DNA of 64,000 nucleotides from UBA11346 sp038060575. Lineage in GTDB: Bacteria; Planctomycetota; UBA11346. The notes beneath the pieces are model-generated. The model was given only the letters and a program-made list of their open reading frames with translations. It searched no databases and was not told the origin of the DNA. Location of the stretch: assembly GCA_964652775.1 (NCBI GenBank), contig CAZZAM010000017.1, positions 1-64,000 of the forward strand, given 5' to 3'. Below are positions 16,225-25,652 of this stretch, one piece after another. How positions within the stretch are numbered: position 1 is the first letter of the stretch; each line of letters begins with the position of its first letter. Both the position numbers and the translations under genes were made by a program.

Positions 16225-17391
16225 ATGCACGCACAGCTTCAAGCCCCGCCCGATGGCGTCCACGCTCTTCCACCACGTTCAGCCTGGAGCAGCGAGGCGC
16301 GCGCGTACCGCGATTTCTACGCCATGGTGCCGGGCGCTCCGCTGATCCGCCGCGAGTTTGGCCTCGGGTATTGCATCGATGCGTGGCGTGAAGCTGGATT
16401 GCCGAAGCAGGACCTGAGCGAACTGTTCATGTGGGATCGTAATCCTCGCTTCGGGCTTGGTCATCTGGGTTGGTGTGAGGCGGCCTTCCATCCCGTCTTT
16501 GAGGAGAAGATCCTTGAGGATCGTGGTGAGCACGAATTGGTGCAGGACTTCGCCGGACGTCAGGTCCTGTTTTTCAAGGGTCGTCGCAACGGGTTCATGC
16601 CGGAATACCTCGATCATCCGGTCAAAGATATGACGACGTGGCAGCGCGATGTGCGTTGGCGGCTTGATCCCACATCGGCTGGGCGTTTTGATTATCTGCC
16701 TGAGTTGATCGAGAAAGGTCAGCGCGCAGCGGCTACCGGTGCTTGGATCGAGCAGGGCTTGGTCGGTGGATACATGTATCTGCGCAGTCTGGTTGGCCCC
16801 GAACAGTTGCTCTACATGTTCCACGATGCGCCGGAACTGGTCGAGGACTGCATGCGGGCGTGGTTTGAACTGTCGGACGCGGTAATGGAGGAACACCAAC
16901 GCCATTTCTCGCTCGATGAAATTTTTCTCGCCGAGGACATCTGCTATAATAAAGGCTCGCTCATATCACCGGCCATGATGCGTAAGCATCTCTTCCCCTG
17001 GTACCGCCGCTTGATCGACAATGCGAAGGCCCGGCAGTTGGATCAGACCAGAAAAATCCATCTCCAGGTGGATACCGATGGCGACTGTCGACCAGTCATC
17101 GCCGTGTATAACGAATTGGGACTGGACATGATGAGCCCGTTCGAGGTCGCTTCGGGATGTGATGTGGTTGCGATCGCCAAGCAGTGGCCCGACCTGCGGA
17201 TGCTTGGTGGCATGGATAAGCGGGTGTTGTCGCAGAGTCTCGCTGACATCGACGCGATGGTTGAACGGATCATTCCCGCCATGCGTGCGCGCGGCGGCTA
17301 CATTCCGACCATCGATCATGGCGTTCCGCCGGAAACACCGTGGCAAAACTATCTGCATTACCGTCGTCGCTGCGTTGAGCTTGGTGGCTGA
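16225..17391 (+). CDS. Uroporphyrinogen-decarboxylase-like (URO-D superfamily) protein
   Basis: The 388-residue protein has the URO-D/methyltransferase TIM-barrel layout: FHDAPELVEDCMRAWFELSDA, FLAEDICYNKGSLISPAMMRKHLFPWYRRLI, MMSPFEVASGCDVVAI and LGGMDKRVLS. Proteins of this type next to AraC regulators and sugar enzymes in PVC bacteria are not heme enzymes but presumed corrinoid-methyltransferase relatives or enzymes of unknown role; the classical N-terminal RQAGR motif is absent. I start at the ATG with GGAG at 16211-16214; a further in-frame ATG at 16204 lacks a ribosome-binding site. Confidence 0.75.
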   Translation: MHAQLQAPPDGVHALPPRSAWSSEARAYRDFYAMVPGAPLIRREFGLGYCIDAWREAGLPKQDLSELFMWDRNPRFGLGHLGWCEAAFHPVFEEKILEDRGEHELVQDFAGRQVLFFKGRRNGFMPEYLDHPVKDMTTWQRDVRWRLDPTSAGRFDYLPELIEKGQRAAATGAWIEQGLVGGYMYLRSLVGPEQLLYMFHDAPELVEDCMRAWFELSDAVMEEHQRHFSLDEIFLAEDICYNKGSLISPAMMRKHLFPWYRRLIDNAKARQLDQTRKIHLQVDTDGDCRPVIAVYNELGLDMMSPFEVASGCDVVAIAKQWPDLRMLGGMDKRVLSQSLADIDAMVERIIPAMRARGGYIPTIDHGVPPETPWQNYLHYRRRCVELGG

Positions 17392-17435
17392 GGCGATTGC
17401 CTGAGCATGACCGATTAACCGATAAAATGCATTCG

Positions 17436-17563
17436 AATGAACAGGAGGCGCAGAGACACAGAGGACAGAAGAGTTTAGCAGAAGCGACGTTGTCATCTGC
17501 AGGGTCATCTGTCCACAGCCCCTAACTCCCTCGGACCTCTGCGGCTCTGCGTCTCCTGTTCTT
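17436..17563. repeat. Inverted repeat of GGAGGCGCAGAG type
   Basis: GAACAGGAGGCGCAGAG at the left and CTCTGCGTCTCCTGTTC at the right are near-perfect complements around ~95 nt. The flanks also match (TGCATT... and ...AAATGCA). Related in arm sequence to the CAAGGCAACC elements but lacking their ends. It occupies most of the gap before the AraC gene. Confidence 0.75.
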
Positions 17564-17627
17564 TGAAATGCAGGGTCGACGCTGACATCGCGGATGCGTT
17601 CCGGCAAAGCGCTGGCAGATTACCGGC

Positions 17628-18407
17628 ATGCTCATCATGGTTGGCAATGCCCAGCAACCAGCCGGTCACGCCTTCGCGCGTGGTCCGGGTTTTTCCCACT
17701 GGACGATTGGTTTGCTACGCAAGGGGAGCGCGCGCTTTCAGATTGGCGAAGTGCAGGTTTCGGTGCGCGCGGGAGAGTTCGCAATCATCCATCCACGTAC
17801 GGCGTACCAGGTCGTATTGCCCAACGGCGGCGAGGAATCGTGGGCGATTCTCAGTCCACCACCCAGCTGGGGAGAGCTACTCGCGTGGCCGGAAACCGCA
17901 CCAGGTTGTGCGCTGGTGTCAGGTCATGGCAGTCACGCGTCTAGGGCGCATGCCGCATTTCGCGAGGCTGAACAATGGTGGGCCGGTGGATCGCCACGCC
18001 GCGCCGCGTTGGCGATGAATGCGATCGAACGCTGTCTGTTGCTGCTGGCCAACGATCGTCCGGGCGAGGCCTGGGCAGATCTGCATCCGGGTGTGCGGTT
18101 AGTGCTTGCCTGGTTGGCGCCAGGACCGGCAGCGAAGGTAACGATTCAGGAACTCGCTCGGCGAGCGGGCATGTCGGCATCTCACCTTGCGCACACGTTT
18201 ACCGAGCAAGTTGGCGAAGCGCCGTTGTCTTGGTTGGAAGGCCGCCGCATCGCGCGTGCGCAGCAGTTGTTGCTGACTACCGATCAGCCAGTGAAGCGCA
18301 TCGCCCAGGAATGCGGCTTTGCGGATGGCGAACACCTCGCGCGGCGCTTTCGTGCCCGCATCGGTTGCAGTCCGGTGGCGTGGCGTCACCGTCCGATCAT
18401 GGCGTGA
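17628..18407 (+). CDS. AraC-family transcriptional regulator
   Basis: The 259-residue protein has an N-terminal cupin-like sensing domain (RKGSARFQIGEVQVSVRAGEFAIIHP). A C-terminal double helix-turn-helix follows, with TIQELARRAGMSASHLAHTFTEQVG and IAQECGFADGEHLARRFRARIGCSPVAWR. The likely ligand is a small sugar. It lies between the UroD-like gene and a transporter gene, both on the same strand, and may control either. An extra 36 residues are possible if an upstream start is used; homology begins here. Confidence 0.88.
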   Translation: MLIMVGNAQQPAGHAFARGPGFSHWTIGLLRKGSARFQIGEVQVSVRAGEFAIIHPRTAYQVVLPNGGEESWAILSPPPSWGELLAWPETAPGCALVSGHGSHASRAHAAFREAEQWWAGGSPRRAALAMNAIERCLLLLANDRPGEAWADLHPGVRLVLAWLAPGPAAKVTIQELARRAGMSASHLAHTFTEQVGEAPLSWLEGRRIARAQQLLLTTDQPVKRIAQECGFADGEHLARRFRARIGCSPVAWRHRPIMA

Positions 18408-18477
18408 CCACAGTCAGCGCCAGGATTGGTGCAGTCGGTGCCATGGCTGGACCGGATGATGTGGTTAGGTTTTAACG

Positions 18478-19344
18478 ATGCTGATTCTCTGGGCCGCGCT
18501 GTCGGGTGCTTGTTTCGCTCTGATCCCGGTCGCCATCAACATGGCGGCTGGAAGAAACGTCGAGCCGCGGCATCTATTGATGGTTGCCATGCCGCTCTGC
18601 GCATTGGTTATGTTGCCCGGCGCGCTTGTTCATCCGGCACCGCTGGTGGTATGGCTGACCGGCATCGGCATCGGTGGGGCACAGTTCGGTGCGATTATGG
18701 CGCTGCGTTGGGGGCTTCGGTTCGGTCCGATGGCGCCGCTCTGGTGCGCGCAGTTGCTCGGCTTCGTAGTGGCCGTGTTGTGGTGTTGGTGGAATTGGTC
18801 AGAGGAACTCACCGTTGGTCGTTTGATAGCAGTGTTGGCAGCGGTCGCATCGGTCATCGCTGCGGCTTGGCAGGTCGGTGGCAACGGTAACTCCGCACGC
18901 CGCAGTATCGTTCCCTATGCTGTTGCCCTGGTCGCAGTTTGGTTGCTCAATGGCGCAACCAATGCGGCATTCAAAGAACTATCTATGCAACCATGTGGTG
19001 AGAGTGGCAACCTGATGTCGGTGTATGGTGATTTGTTGCTGGTGTTGATGTATGCGACCATAGGCATCGGAGCTGCGGCTGACCTCGTCTGGCGTCCAGC
19101 GCGAGCGCCAGTGGTCGCCACCATTGGTTATGCAGCAATGCTCGCAGGTGGATCGCTGGGAGGTTTGGCTTTGCTGCGCTGGTGTCTGAGCGCTCCGGCA
19201 TCTCTGGTTTTTACGATAAATACCGCATCTTCGTTGTTGGCTGCAATTGCTCTGGCATGGCTGTTTTGGCGCGAACGCCCCACCCTGACAGGTTGGATCA
19301 GCTTGGCTTGTGCGCTGGTCGCAGTGATGGCAGCGGCGTGGTAA
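18478..19344 (+). CDS. DMT-superfamily (EamA-like) membrane transporter
   Basis: The 288-residue, very hydrophobic protein has about ten transmembrane segments and an internal two-half layout (the second half begins near SIVPYAVALVAVWLL). It ends LTGWISLACALVAVMAAAW, as in EamA-like metabolite transporters. Substrate unknown; the genomic setting suggests a sugar or sugar-derived compound. It ends one base from the convergent GH51-like gene. Confidence 0.7.
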   Translation: MLILWAALSGACFALIPVAINMAAGRNVEPRHLLMVAMPLCALVMLPGALVHPAPLVVWLTGIGIGGAQFGAIMALRWGLRFGPMAPLWCAQLLGFVVAVLWCWWNWSEELTVGRLIAVLAAVASVIAAAWQVGGNGNSARRSIVPYAVALVAVWLLNGATNAAFKELSMQPCGESGNLMSVYGDLLLVLMYATIGIGAAADLVWRPARAPVVATIGYAAMLAGGSLGGLALLRWCLSAPASLVFTINTASSLLAAIALAWLFWRERPTLTGWISLACALVAVMAAAW

Positions 19345-21156
19345 TTACGCTCGGCAAATGATCCGCACCAGCGACATGGGCGGCAAGGTCACGCGGTTGC
19401 CGGCGATTATCGGCTGGAGGGCAGTCACTGGTTCAAGTATGGCGCGGGCTGTCAGTCCCTGCGCATCGCTGATGGAGCCGAGACCGTTAAGTTCCACCGC
19501 GGCGGAATCCGTACTGCTGAAGTTGACCAGGAATCCAAATAGCTGATGACCACGGCGAATGAAGTTGGCATCAACGGCTTTGCCCTTGCTGGTCAAGGCA
19601 GGTGCAGCGACTTCCAACGCCAGTACTTCGCCGGGCAAGGCATCGGCGTAGAGTTGAAAGACGCGCACCAGATCTGAACGCACCACCTGACCATCATGGA
19701 CGTGGACCATGCCCATGGTGTTGAACAACGAATAAAAGTTGGCGACTTCCAAGATCTCGCCCAGGCGACAGAAGGCATTGAGATAGCCGGCGGCGTAGAG
19801 GCAGTGGCGGATGTCATTGGGCTCGAAGAATCCCGCGTGATCGTTGTGGCTGGCGCGGGTCCAATAATTCCATTCGACGATGCCCATGTGGCAGTTCAGC
19901 TTGGCGTCACGAATGCTGTCAGCTTGGCGTTGCAGATCAGCTTGTTTGTCGGCCAAGTTGTTGACGACGCGCGCCATCGTGTCGGGCAGCGGCAGGTTGT
20001 CGGGGCCACCGGCATAACGGGTGACGACGAGCAGATCGAATAGTCCTGCTGCCTGTTCGATGACCGCGCTTCGCCAGGGCGTGATCAGATCACTGCGCAT
20101 CCCGCCGGACTCGAACTCGCCGATCGCCAACATGCGTGCTTCCGGATAGGCCGCACGAACGAGCGGGACAAAATCGCGCAACTGCGCGGCATACATCGCG
20201 CCGGTCATGTGGCCGATTTCCCAGGTGCCGTAGTTCTCGTTGCCGAACATGATGTAGGCGGCGGGAATTGGCAGTTTGCGCTGCTGATACCAAGCGCGGA
20301 CGTAGGCGGCCCAGGCGGCGGCTTGTTCAGGCGTGGCGGTCGTGGTGTTGAGCGTGATGAACGGACGGATGTTGCGCGCGACGCACAGTTCCAAATATTC
20401 GTCGGTTCCGAAATCATACTGCATCTTGTACTTGAATACCGGATCGTCGCACACCGGGCGCAGATGCACCGGACCGACACCGTGTTCCCAATGGTAGGTG
20501 CAGGTGGCGCAGCCGCCGGGGAATCGCAGCACCGGACAGGGGATTCCCTCCAACGCAGCCGCAACGGCCGGACTCACGTGGCCTTCGCCGACTGGGCGCA
20601 GGTGAATTTGGTCGATGATGATGCGACTGTCGCCGGGGATTTGGATGAACAACGATGCGGCATGGCTGGTGCCGGGCGAACGAATGCGGCAGGTGCGACG
20701 ATGCCAGTGCGCGAGATCGACCAGCATCTCGGCCTTGCTGGCGTCGGGTGCCGTCTGACCAGGCAGACGCAGTTCGACGCTCACCTGCACTGGTCGATGT
20801 TGCGCGCGCGCCCACAGTTCGATTTCAAACTCCTCGCCGTCCGCAAGGTGGAGGTTCGCCTGCATGATGCCAGCTTGTCCATCTTGCTTGTAATAATGCA
20901 CCACCTGGGCCTCGCGGCCGGACAGATACATGCCGGGAAGCAATCGGCAGTTGAGGCCACTCATCGTATTGCCGATCGGTTCCCATGCGTCGGCGATGCC
21001 GGTCTGTGGGTTCTCTGGCCCGGCGAACTTGGAATTGCGCAGTCGATCAGAAAGTAGCGCCGGCACCGTATTTTCGTAGGCCTCGATGTTGTTGCCAAGT
21101 AGTTGGGCACTGGCGTGGCCAAGGCTGGCACCGGTGGGTGTGATGGTGACGTGCAT
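19345..21156 (-). CDS. GH51-like alpha-L-arabinofuranosidase
   Basis: The 603-residue protein has a carbohydrate-binding-like N-terminal half and a clan GH-A TIM barrel. Landmarks are GNNIEAYEN, PVLRFPGGC, the acid/base Glu in IMFGNENYGTWEIGH, and a likely nucleophile Glu in GIVEWNYWTRA. The C-terminal beta domain ends in LPPMSLVRIICRA, as in GH51. No signal peptide is visible, so it is presumably intracellular and acts on imported oligosaccharides. It is third in a three-gene operon with the acetyltransferase and ceramidase-like genes. Confidence 0.82.
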   Translation of the reverse strand: MHVTITPTGASLGHASAQLLGNNIEAYENTVPALLSDRLRNSKFAGPENPQTGIADAWEPIGNTMSGLNCRLLPGMYLSGREAQVVHYYKQDGQAGIMQANLHLADGEEFEIELWARAQHRPVQVSVELRLPGQTAPDASKAEMLVDLAHWHRRTCRIRSPGTSHAASLFIQIPGDSRIIIDQIHLRPVGEGHVSPAVAAALEGIPCPVLRFPGGCATCTYHWEHGVGPVHLRPVCDDPVFKYKMQYDFGTDEYLELCVARNIRPFITLNTTTATPEQAAAWAAYVRAWYQQRKLPIPAAYIMFGNENYGTWEIGHMTGAMYAAQLRDFVPLVRAAYPEARMLAIGEFESGGMRSDLITPWRSAVIEQAAGLFDLLVVTRYAGGPDNLPLPDTMARVVNNLADKQADLQRQADSIRDAKLNCHMGIVEWNYWTRASHNDHAGFFEPNDIRHCLYAAGYLNAFCRLGEILEVANFYSLFNTMGMVHVHDGQVVRSDLVRVFQLYADALPGEVLALEVAAPALTSKGKAVDANFIRRGHQLFGFLVNFSSTDSAAVELNGLGSISDAQGLTARAILEPVTALQPIIAGNRVTLPPMSLVRIICRA

Positions 21157-21165
21157 GGTGGTCTT

Positions 21166-21918
21166 TCAGGTTGGCGGGAGAACGATGCTGGGATCTGAAC
21201 GTAGGCGTTCGATCAACCAGTCGGCGGCGAGTCGTGCATCGAGTAAGCGCAGTTGACAGTCATGGATCTGCGTCACGCGCAGCGCGCCCGCTGCAATGAG
21301 GTGCGGTTCAAGTCGAGGATACTGATCCCACGTGTTGGTGATGTGTCCACGCATGGTGACGGGAATCGAGCGGCCATCGGCGGCGATACAGGTCAGTGGA
21401 ATCGCGTCACGTGACGCAACCCACGGCATGCTGGCCCATTCTTCGCAGCCATGAAACAAGGTGCAGCACGCGAGGTCGGCACCAATTATGAGGACTTTGC
21501 CGCCCCAGGTGCACAAACGCTCGTAGGGTCCGCCGGCCGGGCAGGGCGTGCGGTCACGTTCATGTCCCTCGGTTAGGGCCAGCGCACGTGGACCAATGGC
21601 GGCGATGCTGTGGGTTGGATGCAGACTGCGCACGGCGGCTGGTCGCAGGCGGAAGATATTGCTGAGTGCGCCGACGTTGGAGGGGGTGAGGGTTTGGTGG
21701 AACACCGGCTGATCGCGGTTCACTACCTTCCACGTATGGCTTGGCATCGCGACGGTTCCATCGCGACCAACCGTATCAAGCAACGCATCGATAACCGCGT
21801 CTGCGCCACCATCGATCGGCCCAAGTTTGCGCAGCGCGCTGTGGACCAAGACAAGATCACCCACACCGAGTCCCGCAGCACGGAATGCATCAGCGAGACT
21901 GGAGCGAGTCCAGGTCAT
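21166..21918 (-). CDS. AAC(3)-family N-acetyltransferase
   Basis: The 250-residue protein has the family landmarks LVLVHSALRKLGPIDGG, GTVAMPSHTW, SLHPTHSIAAIG and FHGCEEWASMPW; the His and Glu of HGCEE belong to the active site. Despite the name, many members in sugar-catabolic clusters are not aminoglycoside-resistance enzymes but act on other amino compounds. It overlaps the ceramidase-like gene by 4 nt and precedes the GH51-like gene by 9 nt. Inferred substrate: an amino sugar or amine released by the partner enzymes. Confidence 0.85.
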   Translation of the reverse strand: MTWTRSSLADAFRAAGLGVGDLVLVHSALRKLGPIDGGADAVIDALLDTVGRDGTVAMPSHTWKVVNRDQPVFHQTLTPSNVGALSNIFRLRPAAVRSLHPTHSIAAIGPRALALTEGHERDRTPCPAGGPYERLCTWGGKVLIIGADLACCTLFHGCEEWASMPWVASRDAIPLTCIAADGRSIPVTMRGHITNTWDQYPRLEPHLIAAGALRVTQIHDCQLRLLDARLAADWLIERLRSDPSIVLPPT

Positions 21919-23294
21919 GCTGACTGAGCCGCCTGCTGTTGGTTGGGAAACAAACCTGCGATGGCGGCGAGAGTTGCTTCGACCAGCACCTGTCCGCCTT
22001 CAGATCCAATCGGCGAGGATGCTGGATGCGAGCCATAATCACCGGTCTGCATCGAACGGGCACAGGCGAGATACCCGGCGCTGCCACCGGCTAATTGCAC
22101 CAGCAGGGTCTGGCCAGTAGGACTGCGCGCTTTGATTTGCATGGCGTAGTCGATGTAGAGTTCGAACGGGTTGGTGGCGATGACGGCGTCGCCCAGACGA
22201 ACAATATGCAGCGTTGGTTGAGCTTGCGGCATCGGCTGATCGCGATCGTAGGCATCCACAACTTCCTGCAGTCGTTGCGGCCACCACTGGTCGGGGTCGC
22301 TCCGTTGGACCAGAAACTCAGCGCGTTTAACGGCGGCCCAATCGCGCTCTGAGCGGGTGACGCGGCGGCCAGGCAGTACTGGTCGGATAGTGGTGCAGGC
22401 AACCGGAACTGCGCCGGTCATCGGCTTCGTGCATGCGAGGGCGCGCGTCACTGCATCGGCTACACGCTGAGCGATCTCCTGGCGTTCGCTGAGGCCACTG
22501 CGCGCGCGCATCTCGGCTTCTTGGCGTCCGTAGAGCAGCGGATGTGGCGACTGATCACCAGCGGCTCCGCATAGCGGCAGCACAACGAGATGTTGGCCGA
22601 GGCGCTTACGCAGTTCAAGCCGGATGTCGTGCCAGAAGTCGGCCGAGAATGTTTCCAGATGCTCCTCGACTTGTGAGGGACATGGAATATCGATGACGAC
22701 GCCGGAGATGCTACCATCGTCCTCCCAGATGAAGATCATGTCGAGACTGTGATCCGCGAATCCCTCAATGTGTCGAAACGCGGGATCATCGGTCTTGCCG
22801 TACATCCGGGCGAGTCCGTTCGCATACACCGCGCGGCGGTTGTGGCCGACCACGGCGTGTGCGAAGGCGCGACCGATGTGCCGACTGCGCCGTTGTCCCC
22901 ACGCATCAACGGCCGCCGTGGCCGCGTTCGCGACCAGCCAGTCGTGGCCTTCTTTGGCTGTCATCACGTCGCCGCCCGGATGAGCGTATTTACCGGGAAT
23001 AGTCATGAACCCATCGTGGGTATGGGTTGCGTTCAGGACCACTGGGCAGCCGGATAATTCCGGTACCCGTTTCCATACCTCAGCGCTCACGTCGTTCTGC
23101 AGCTCTTCGGTAAAGTTAGTGAGGTCACAGGAGACGAATACCGCACGGCCGTTGGGTGTACCGCCGTCGAGCGCCAACGCGGTCAGGGTGAGCGGATCAG
23201 CAGCCTCTCGTCCAATGCGCACATACATTTGACCTGGAATAACCGCGGGACGTTGTGGAGTGATATCGCGCGAGGCCCAGCCGATACGAGGCAT
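21915..23294 (-). CDS. Neutral/alkaline ceramidase-like hydrolase
   Basis: The 459-residue protein resembles the N-terminal zinc-amidase domain of neutral ceramidases: GWASRDITP at the start, FVSCDLTNF, NATHTHDGF (zinc His-x-His), GRAFAHAVVGHNRRAVYANG, LCGAAGDQSPH and NPFELYIDYAMQIKARS. Proteins of this size, lacking a signal peptide and the C-terminal domain, are common in PVC sugar clusters, where they may hydrolyse amides other than ceramide. The start at the MPRIGW methionine is supported by GGAGAG on the minus strand; an upstream in-frame start is rejected. Confidence 0.82.
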   Translation of the reverse strand: MPRIGWASRDITPQRPAVIPGQMYVRIGREAADPLTLTALALDGGTPNGRAVFVSCDLTNFTEELQNDVSAEVWKRVPELSGCPVVLNATHTHDGFMTIPGKYAHPGGDVMTAKEGHDWLVANAATAAVDAWGQRRSRHIGRAFAHAVVGHNRRAVYANGLARMYGKTDDPAFRHIEGFADHSLDMIFIWEDDGSISGVVIDIPCPSQVEEHLETFSADFWHDIRLELRKRLGQHLVVLPLCGAAGDQSPHPLLYGRQEAEMRARSGLSERQEIAQRVADAVTRALACTKPMTGAVPVACTTIRPVLPGRRVTRSERDWAAVKRAEFLVQRSDPDQWWPQRLQEVVDAYDRDQPMPQAQPTLHIVRLGDAVIATNPFELYIDYAMQIKARSPTGQTLLVQLAGGSAGYLACARSMQTGDYGSHPASSPIGSEGGQVLVEATLAAIAGLFPNQQQAAQSA

Positions 23295-23462
23295 GTGTGT
23301 CTCTCCTGGTGTGGCATGGTCTTGATTACTACCCGAGTCTCCAGGGCTTGTTCTGCGATCTCCCTGGTTGCGACTGCGACGATACAACAAGTTAAAGACC
23401 AGAGAGTTGTCGATCGCCCGCAAGGCGGTTGACACCAAGGCCCAGTATCCAGGTTCACTCTC

Positions 23463-24725
23463 GTGAACGAGGCACCGGATCTACGTCGAGCTCAGCGCCA
23501 GGCGATCTTGCTGCAGTGCTTCACGGCAGTGCCGATGCTGGCGTTCAGTAATGGTTTCATGCTGACGTTGTTCAATCAACTGGGCATCGAAGGTGAACAG
23601 GCGCTCCGTTTGCTTGGTCTGCCAAGTTTGGTTTCCGCCTTCGCCATTGTCTTGTTTGCGTTCTGGACCGACCGCATCGGTGTGCGGACGATGGGGCTTA
23701 TCGGCATCAGTGCGTCGTTGGTCGCGGCCGTATTGCTCTTGATCGCATCATGGTTCAAGCTGTCTGCATTCGTCTGTCCGATTATTATTCTGAGTGGGCT
23801 GGGCTCAGCGGCCTTTATTGCTTGCTGGTTCCCACTGGCTGACCCGATCGTTCAACCAAGTGGGCGAGGTCGCTTCTTTGGTCGTCTGCGCATGACCTGG
23901 ACCCTGGCGTGCATTGTCGTTGGTTTTTCGATCGCAGCCTTGTTGCGGCGACCAGATCCATTGGATTCCTGCCTCATTGTACTCGCCGGCTTCGTGGTCA
24001 TCCACGCCTTGCGCATTCCACTCTTTCGCGCGATTCCTGATCTATCGCAACGTAGTCCGCAGGGTACGACCTTGCCGGCCGCGCTTAGTCACGCGGCAAT
24101 TCAGCCGGGATTTCTCGCGTTCGGATCATATTTATTTCTGCTGCGCTTGGCGATGGGCGCTGTGCCATGGATATTTGGTTTGTTGCAACAACAGGTGTAC
24201 CACATGCCCGCCACGGACGTGGTGCTGTTAGCCAATCTTCTCAGCGTTGGAGCACTCGTTGGATTTTGGCTGGGCGGCCGACTGGTCGATCGCCATGGAC
24301 CCAAGCCAGTATTTATGTTCGCGCACGCTGGCTACACCGTAGTGGCAGCCTGGGTGCTGATGCGTTACGCCCTGCCGCTGCCGACTTTTGCAATCTTCGC
24401 CATCGCGGCCATTGCCTGGGGAATATTTGACGCGTTCTCCAGTATTGCGGTGACGACCGAGGTACTCGCCTTGTCGCCGACCAGCAATCGGGCTTTTTCG
24501 ATCAGCCTGCTCAATGCGTTTGGTTACGCCGGTGTTGCCTTGTCGGCATGGGCAGGGTCTGCCGCAATTGCTGCCGGACTATTTCGCGACGGCTGGTCGT
24601 TGTTCGGCATGTCGATGAGCGGATTCGATGGACTGCTGATCATCACCTGCTTCTTGGTGACGACGTTCGTGGTTACGCTTGGATTGGTTCCCTCGGTGAT
24701 GAAGCGGCATCACGATCTACCGTAG
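23463..24725 (+). CDS. Major facilitator superfamily transporter
   Basis: The 420-residue protein has about 12 transmembrane segments, an FWTDRIGVRTMG loop between TM2 and TM3 and GRLVDRHGPKP between TM8 and TM9. It starts with GTG. It is divergent from the ceramidase-like/acetyltransferase/GH51 operon, suggesting uptake of the substrate of that operon. Confidence 0.82.
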   Translation: MNEAPDLRRAQRQAILLQCFTAVPMLAFSNGFMLTLFNQLGIEGEQALRLLGLPSLVSAFAIVLFAFWTDRIGVRTMGLIGISASLVAAVLLLIASWFKLSAFVCPIIILSGLGSAAFIACWFPLADPIVQPSGRGRFFGRLRMTWTLACIVVGFSIAALLRRPDPLDSCLIVLAGFVVIHALRIPLFRAIPDLSQRSPQGTTLPAALSHAAIQPGFLAFGSYLFLLRLAMGAVPWIFGLLQQQVYHMPATDVVLLANLLSVGALVGFWLGGRLVDRHGPKPVFMFAHAGYTVVAAWVLMRYALPLPTFAIFAIAAIAWGIFDAFSSIAVTTEVLALSPTSNRAFSISLLNAFGYAGVALSAWAGSAAIAAGLFRDGWSLFGMSMSGFDGLLIITCFLVTTFVVTLGLVPSVMKRHHDLP

Positions 24726-24745
24726 TTCAGGCGACGAGTTGGTAG

Positions 24746-25597
24746 TTAGCGCGCAGTCAGTTCGGCGAACACGCCACGCAGATCTTCGCCGTGGCGGGCG
24801 CGACCACCGTCGCAGTTTGCTCCGGACAAATGCATGAGTGCGCCATTGGTGAGGTAGAAGCCATTGCCAGTTTGTTCGGGAACAATGGTGTTGGTGCGAC
24901 GGAAATGATACGCCAGCCCGGCGCGATCGCGTTCAGTTTGATTTGCACCAGTAGCGTGGGCAACGCCGTAGTTGAAAAACAGAACGCCGCCTGCAGCTAG
25001 TTCGATGTGCTGAGCGTCAGCTTCACGCACATCGGCTGCGCAGGTGATGTGATGATCGCTGCCGTTGTCGCGAACGTGACGCCAATCACGCAGGTGACTG
25101 CGGTCGAGGATGCGAATGCAGCCGTTGGCGCGATGGGCATCGTTGATGGCGATCCACATGCCGGTGCCGGCCTCTTTGAGGTCGGACTTGAAGTAGGCGT
25201 TGTCGGTATGCCAGCCGGTGCCAGCGCCATCGCCAGCTGGCTTAAGGAAGATCTGATCGAGCTCCTGGACCGCTGGTCCAAGGAGACTTTCAATCGAAGT
25301 CACCACGCGCTGATGCCATGGTAGGGCTCGGAGCAGGCGATGGTGTGGGCCGCACGGGCAGAGCTGGAGATTGCGCTTATTGGTGCTGTGGGTCTTGCCA
25401 TCGCCGTCAGTGGCCACGTTACGTAACAGCCCGCGACCTTGCAGATCGGCAACTGCTTGTTGGAGCGCGGCCGTTTCCTTTGCCGTGAAGAAACCAGGGA
25501 CAGCAACCCAGCCGTGTTCGCGCCAGTGCGCGATCTCAGTGGCACTGAGGCCGGTGCGGATGAGGGGGGAGATGGTCATGGCGGTGGCGGTACTCAT
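24746..25597 (-). CDS. Phytanoyl-CoA dioxygenase (PhyH) family protein
   Basis: The 283-residue protein is an Fe(II)/2-oxoglutarate dioxygenase of the PhyH family. It starts ISPLIRTGLSATEIAHWREHGWVAVPGFF (broken here by the 20-residue limit: key elements are HGWVAVPGFF), followed by the iron-binding His-x-Asp in GWHTDNAYFK and the distal His in YGVAHATGAN. The ATG at 25597 has GAGGA upstream. The longer frame reaching 26098 runs through the AraC gene and is rejected. Substrate unknown; it follows an AraC gene by 55 nt. Confidence 0.85.
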   Translation of the reverse strand: MSTATAMTISPLIRTGLSATEIAHWREHGWVAVPGFFTAKETAALQQAVADLQGRGLLRNVATDGDGKTHSTNKRNLQLCPCGPHHRLLRALPWHQRVVTSIESLLGPAVQELDQIFLKPAGDGAGTGWHTDNAYFKSDLKEAGTGMWIAINDAHRANGCIRILDRSHLRDWRHVRDNGSDHHITCAADVREADAQHIELAAGGVLFFNYGVAHATGANQTERDRAGLAYHFRRTNTIVPEQTGNGFYLTNGALMHLSGANCDGGRARHGEDLRGVFAELTAR

Positions 25598-25652
25598 GCC
25601 TGCGATCCTCGCTACGCACGTCGGCCCTGTCGTTAGCGGAAATGGTTGTAGA

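Noticed and set aside
16225..17391. hemE (heme biosynthesis)
   Set aside because: Only superfamily similarity; the classical N-terminal substrate-binding motif is absent and the neighbours are sugar genes.
21166..21918. Aminoglycoside resistance gene
   Set aside because: The family name alone is not evidence; the operon setting is catabolic.
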